This document shows positions 60,707 through 64,000 of a DNA stretch of 64,000 bases, in pieces. Source of the DNA: Scatavimonas merdipullorum (GTDB lineage Bacteria; Bacillota; Clostridia; Oscillospirales; Acutalibacteraceae); the NCBI GenBank assembly GCA_018712865.1, contig DVGH01000020.1, positions 29,154 through 93,153 on the forward strand, given 5' to 3'. Made by a program: the position numbers and the translations under genes. A model generated the notes under the pieces. It searched no databases. It was not told the origin of the DNA and was given only the letters and a program-made list of their open reading frames with translations. Numbering within the stretch: the stretch's first letter is position 1; every line of letters starts with the position of its first letter.

Positions 60707-62032
60707 ATGGCAAAGCTTACCTACGACAAGACGGGCCGGCTGCTTTTTACAAAGGAAATGAAAAAGGAGTATACCATTTTATTGCCTATGATGGCGCCGA
60801 TCCACTTTAACCTGATTAAAAACGTGTTTGAAATGTATGGCTATAAAACGGTGCTGCTGGACACAGAAGGGCCGGAAATTGCGCAGGTGGGGCTTAAATA
60901 TGTACATAACGATACCTGCTACCCCGCGCTGCTGGTGATCGGCCAGTTTATCCATGCACTGCAAAGCGGGAAGTATGATCTGGACAAAACGGCGCTGATG
61001 ATTACACAGACCGGCGGCGGGTGCCGTGCTTCCAATTATATTCATTTGCTCAGGAAGGCGTTGAAAAAAGCGGGGCTGGAAAAGGTGCCCGTAGTTTCCC
61101 TGAATATGTCCGGTTTGGAAAAAAACAGCGGCTTTTCCCTGACGCTTCCCATGATCCGCCGCGCAATTGGCGCGCTCGTTTACGGCGACACGCTCATGCT
61201 TTTAAGCAACCAGACCAAGCCTTATGAGATACACCCCGGGGAAAGCATGGCGCTTGTAGATAAATGGGTCAAGACATTAACAGGGATGTTTAAAAACGGA
61301 AAGGGCTTTTCCGTTAAGGAGCAGCGGTCTATTTTAGACGAAATTGCAAAATCTTTTTCGCAGATCCCCATAAAAAAGACGCCCAAGGTAAAGGTGGGCG
61401 TTGTCGGAGAAATTTACGTAAAATACGCGCGGCTTGGCAACAACAATCTGGAGCAGTTCCTGCAGGAGCAGGACTGCGAGGTGTGCGTGCCCGGTATTAT
61501 GGGCTTTGCACTGTTTAAGGTTGACAACCGCTTGGAGGATATTAAGCTTTACGGCGGCAGTAAAATAAAATACGGTATTATCAAGGTTTTATTTGACTAT
61601 CTGGAAAAGATGGAAACGCTTATGATCGAAAGCACCGCCAAATATGGCTTTATACCGCCCGGAAAATACAGCCATACAAAGGAACTGGTAAAGGGCGTGA
61701 TCGGTTATGGCAGCAAAATGGGCGAGGGCTGGCTTTTAACGGCAGAAATGCTGGAGCTTACGGAAACGGGCTATGCAAACATTGTTTGTACCCAACCGTT
61801 TGGCTGCCTGCCCAACCATATATGCGGAAAAGGGATGATCCGCAAGATTAAAAGCATTGACGACCGGGCAAATATTGTGGCAATCGACTACGACCCGGGT
61901 GCGCCGCGCGTAAACCAGGAAAACCGCATTAAGCTTATGCTTGCCGTAGCAAAGGAAGCGCTTAAAAAGGATATACAGCAGGCAGAGCGTGCGCGTGCAG
62001 AAAAAACAGAAAAAGCGGTAAAAAAAGGATAA
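60707..62032 (+). CDS. 2-hydroxyacyl-CoA dehydratase D-component-like protein
   Basis: A 441-residue protein of the HgdB/FldC-like superfamily (2-hydroxyglutaryl-CoA dehydratase D-component). Cysteines likely to bind an iron-sulphur cluster lie in VHNDTCYPALL, TGGGCRASNY and QPFGCLPNHICG. The C-terminus is a Lys/Glu/Ala-rich tail. It forms a two-gene unit with the giant activator and ends at a clear terminator. No second dehydratase subunit, CoA-transferase or acyl-CoA dehydrogenase is adjacent, as one would expect for a classical amino-acid fermentation pathway. The reaction is thus open. Confidence 0.85.
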   Translation: MAKLTYDKTGRLLFTKEMKKEYTILLPMMAPIHFNLIKNVFEMYGYKTVLLDTEGPEIAQVGLKYVHNDTCYPALLVIGQFIHALQSGKYDLDKTALMITQTGGGCRASNYIHLLRKALKKAGLEKVPVVSLNMSGLEKNSGFSLTLPMIRRAIGALVYGDTLMLLSNQTKPYEIHPGESMALVDKWVKTLTGMFKNGKGFSVKEQRSILDEIAKSFSQIPIKKTPKVKVGVVGEIYVKYARLGNNNLEQFLQEQDCEVCVPGIMGFALFKVDNRLEDIKLYGGSKIKYGIIKVLFDYLEKMETLMIESTAKYGFIPPGKYSHTKELVKGVIGYGSKMGEGWLLTAEMLELTETGYANIVCTQPFGCLPNHICGKGMIRKIKSIDDRANIVAIDYDPGAPRVNQENRIKLMLAVAKEALKKDIQQAERARAEKTEKAVKKG

Positions 62033-62043
62033 CAACAACCGTT

Positions 62044-62081
62044 AAGGAGCGGATGTGCCAACGCACAACCGCTCCTTTTTT
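62044..62081 (+). terminator. terminator after the dehydratase gene
   Basis: AAGGAGCGG (62044-62052) pairs with CCGCTCCTT (62069-62077), with inner TGTGC/GCACA, followed by a T-run. Confidence 0.9.
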
Positions 62082-62191
62082 ATTGTTTTGAAAGCGCCGC
62101 TTTATCACGGGGGGTGGGCAGCCTGCAAGCGCAAGGCCACATAAACGGCACAAAGCGGGGGTTGCAGGCGAAATAAAGCGTGCCTGCCGTG

Positions 62192-62335
62192 CTAACCGGC
62201 AAGGCATTTTACATAACGGATAAATAAAACAATCATAAATACAAAGAAAAAAGCAATACCGACAACAAAAAGGATGAAAGCAACGCCTGTGTTGGAAAGC
62301 GCAAAGGCAAGGGCTGCCGCTGCGGTGAGCAGCAA
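62192..62335 (-). CDS. possible small membrane protein (uncertain)
   Basis: The minus-strand frame between stops at 62362 and 62194 encodes a strongly hydrophobic peptide (AAAALAFALSNTGVAFILF, then VGIAFFFVFMIVLFIRYVK), enough for two membrane helices. The only usual start is TTG at 62335 (47 residues), without a good ribosome site. It may be a real small protein, a decayed remnant of a larger gene or chance. Confidence 0.25.
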   Translation of the reverse strand: MLLTAAAALAFALSNTGVAFILFVVGIAFFFVFMIVLFIRYVKCLAG

Positions 62336-62397
62336 AACGATGGGGCGGTTTTTGCGCCCCTAATTGTATTTTATGCCGCTTGTCCTTTTACAGTGAC

Positions 62398-62437
62398 ACC
62401 AAAATAGCAAATAAATATAGGTTTTTTTTATTTTGGT
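62398..62437 (+). promoter_or_regulatory. inverted repeat upstream of the LytTR operon
   Basis: ACCAAAATA (62398-62406) and TATTTTGGT (62429-62437) are perfect 9-bp arms with a 22-bp spacer, ending 33 bp before the -35 box. A candidate binding site for the LytTR regulator or another factor. Confidence 0.45.
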
Positions 62438-62470
62438 ATTGGCAATAATAGCAGAAAATGATATATTTAT

Positions 62471-62499
62471 TTGAAAGAAAAAGTTTTTCCTGTTATAAT
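62471..62499 (+). promoter_or_regulatory. promoter of the LytTR two-component operon
   Basis: TTGAAA (62471-62476), a 17-bp spacer and TATAAT (62494-62499), about 90 bp upstream of the response-regulator start. Confidence 0.75.
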
Positions 62500-62596
62500 G
62501 TCATTACACGTTAAAAGAAAAATAAAAAGATAAAAATTTTTTATATTTTCTTTATAGCAAACTTTGAAATAAATTTTCAAGAAAAGGAAGATGTAT

Positions 62597-63313
62597 ATGT
62601 TAAAAATTTCTGTATGCGATGACGAAAAGATGTTTGCACAGAGCTTCAAGACAAAGCTCCACACCGGGTTTCGCAAGGTATTAAAGCAGGAAGTGATTGT
62701 CGACACTTTTGACGATGCACACGCATTGTTGTACAGAATGAACAGCACCGCTTACGACGTTGTTTTTTTAGACATTGAAATGCCGGGCATAAACGGCCTG
62801 GAAGCGGCAGCGTACATAAAAAAAAGCAATCCTCGCGCGCATATTGTGTTTACAACAAACCGTGACGACCTGGTGTTTGACGCGCTGCGCATAAAGCCGC
62901 TTGGCTTTTTACGCAAGAGCCATCTGGCGCAGGAGCTGGACAGTATGATTGATTACATAACAGAAACGGTGAATTTTTCTAACGCCAAGGTTTCCATCAA
63001 GTGCAAAGAAGGCGTTGTCAGCCTGAACCTGGGGGACGTGTATTTTTTAGAAAACGCGGGCAATTCTGTGTTTTTTGTTACAAAGGACAGAAAGTACGAA
63101 ACGCGCGACAGCCTGTATAAAAAAGAGCAGGAGCTGGAGCAGTTTGGGTTTATACGCTCGCATGGCAGCTTTATCGTCAATATAAACCATGTTTACCAAA
63201 TAAAAACAAAGGATATTGTGTTGGACAACGGTTTTACGGTACCGCTGAGCAGAAGCAAGCAAAAAATACTGAAAGAAAAGTTTTTAAAGGATATGGTATT
63301 AAGCAATGAGTGA
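62597..63313 (+). CDS. LytTR-family response regulator (AgrA-like)
   Basis: A 238-residue regulator. The receiver domain has Asp8-Asp9, the phospho-acceptor Asp59 in VVFLDIEMPG, and RKSH where the usual Lys-Pro pair stands. The LytTR DNA-binding domain (about 140-235) has YFLENAGNSVFFVT and FIRSHGSFIVNINHV. Such regulators control peptide-signalling, bacteriocin or surface genes. The start at 62597 (AAGGAAG six bases upstream) is preferred to an ATG six bases earlier. The kinase gene begins within its last codons (8-bp overlap). Confidence 0.92.
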   Translation: MLKISVCDDEKMFAQSFKTKLHTGFRKVLKQEVIVDTFDDAHALLYRMNSTAYDVVFLDIEMPGINGLEAAAYIKKSNPRAHIVFTTNRDDLVFDALRIKPLGFLRKSHLAQELDSMIDYITETVNFSNAKVSIKCKEGVVSLNLGDVYFLENAGNSVFFVTKDRKYETRDSLYKKEQELEQFGFIRSHGSFIVNINHVYQIKTKDIVLDNGFTVPLSRSKQKILKEKFLKDMVLSNE

Positions 63314-64000
63314 AATTATTTCAACTGTGTTTGAGCTTTCCATTAATGTGTTCCAGGGATTTATCTTTGTCTATTTTTGCCATGGCTTTCTTGGCAGCCG
63401 TTTTAAGCCCCCGGAGGGCAAAAAGCACACAAACCTGGAAATTGTGCTGTATGTTACGGCATCTTTGCTTATGGCCCTGCTGATCACCATGATCAACCTG
63501 TACTATGAGGTATTCAACACGGTAGAGACATATTTTTTAATTGGGTTTTTAATGCTGTATTCGCTGCTTTTCCTCCGCGGAAAAATCGTGATGCGCCTGT
63601 TTATCCCTATTTTTTGTATGTGCGGATATTATGCCATTTCTTCTCTGATGGTTTTTATTGGGAGCAGCGTTACAGGTGAATCGTCACACGATCTAATGCT
63701 GTTCCAGCATTCGTTTTACAGGTATTTGCTGGTGCTGCTGGTCAATGCGGTCTTTGTACTGCTTATTGTTTTGGTGCTGCGGCTTAAAAACCGCAAGTTT
63801 GACATGCTCAAATGGACAGACTGGGTTGCGTTTATCGTCATCCCGGTTATTGCGCTGGCTATTATCGTGATGGCATATGCCGTGTCGCTGGAGCCGAATA
63901 TCACCCGGGAGCATGTGGCGTTTCTTGCGTTTATCAGCGGCGGCGTTGTTGTGATTGCCGTGCTGATCTGGGTGATGCTGGTAAAGATCAGCAAAGACAG
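63306..64000 (+). CDS. membrane sensor histidine kinase of the LytTR pair (partial, N-terminal)
   Basis: An open frame starting with ATG at 63306 continues past the right edge (231 residues visible). It contains six to seven hydrophobic helices separated by short loops (for example YVTASLLMALLITMINLYY, WTDWVAFIVIPVIALAIIV) and no soluble domain yet. This is the N-terminal membrane sensor typical of AgrC/GHKL-type kinases. The catalytic ATPase domain would lie beyond the window, so the kinase assignment rests on the overlap with the LytTR regulator gene. No precursor-peptide gene is visible on this side. Confidence 0.72.
   Translation, partial: MSEIISTVFELSINVFQGFIFVYFCHGFLGSRFKPPEGKKHTNLEIVLYVTASLLMALLITMINLYYEVFNTVETYFLIGFLMLYSLLFLRGKIVMRLFIPIFCMCGYYAISSLMVFIGSSVTGESSHDLMLFQHSFYRYLLVLLVNAVFVLLIVLVLRLKNRKFDMLKWTDWVAFIVIPVIALAIIVMAYAVSLEPNITREHVAFLAFISGGVVVIAVLIWVMLVKISKD

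Larger units (their letters stand above)
62033..62596 (+). other. intergenic region before the LytTR system
   Basis: This 564-bp gap holds the dehydratase terminator, a possible small membrane ORF on the minus strand (62192-62335), a GGGGCG/CGCCCC hairpin (62342-62360), a long inverted repeat (62398-62437) and the promoter at 62471-62499. No RNA gene is recognised. Confidence 0.6.

Noticed and set aside
1..64000. tRNA or rRNA genes, insertion sequences, prophage or integrated plasmid
   Set aside because: All larger gaps were read and none holds cloverleaf, rRNA or transposase sequence; gene content is ordinary chromosomal throughout.

Overview
The window reads as chromosome of an anaerobic, spore-forming member of the Clostridia (Firmicutes). 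Supporting signs are SpoIIID, a YpeB-type germination protein, an SpoVB-type flippase and a SleB/CwlJ-type hydrolase. Oxygen defence relies on rubrerythrin, rubredoxin and a diiron flavoprotein. There is a class I iron-sulphur fumarase in two subunits, 2-hydroxyacyl-CoA dehydratase chemistry, strong AGGAGG ribosome sites and SigA-like TTGACA/TATAAT promoters. A dockerin-tagged LRR protein would fit the Oscillospirales, but the species cannot be named from sequence alone. I see no phage, insertion sequence, CRISPR, rRNA or tRNA gene.

Layout: 1-3155 (minus) holds a membrane-anchored MurF-like ligase (cut by the window edge), an alpha/beta hydrolase, a GH3 lipoprotein and rubrerythrin. 3442-5538 is the KtrB/KtrA potassium uptake pair, followed by a tiny XRE regulator. 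6295-13192 is a complete phosphate locus, pstS-pstC-pstA-pstB-phoU-phoP-phoR, with Pho-box-like repeats before pstS and before phoP; PstS appears circularly permuted. 13321-16934 carries ypeB, rubredoxin, FprA and a HAD phosphatase. 17047-20265 is a GntR-regulated ABC transporter with a clear operator. 20472-24701 has the fumarase subunits and a YfhO-type membrane protein. 24896-29407 has spoIIID and a response regulator/kinase/HtrA operon. 29575-36389 has a YgjP-type peptidase, SpoVB, DegV and a heterodimeric ABC exporter. 36531-40084 is valS-truB.

40469-47679 contains a secreted BIG2/SleB-domain protein, a convergent LRR-dockerin protein and a single-chain 4-alpha-glucanotransferase/glycogen phosphorylase. 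47907-52058 has CinA-C, rsmE, mtnN and two bacterial-PH membrane proteins. 52150-55814 is a T-box controlled ilvB-cimA operon, where an AUC (Ile) specifier matches the isoleucine-specific citramalate route. 55992-57359 is citrate synthase. 57633-62032 is a Rex-like operator followed by a giant tandem 2-hydroxyacyl-CoA dehydratase activator and a dehydratase-like partner. The window ends inside a LytTR response regulator/sensor kinase pair.

Together the genes cover cell-envelope building, K+ and phosphate homeostasis, O2/NO detoxification, glycogen turnover, branched-chain amino acid synthesis from pyruvate and acetyl-CoA, and NADH-linked fermentation. The items most worth follow-up are the permuted PstS, the Rex-linked dehydratase/activator pair with all cluster cysteines in one chain, and the MalQ-GlgP fusion.
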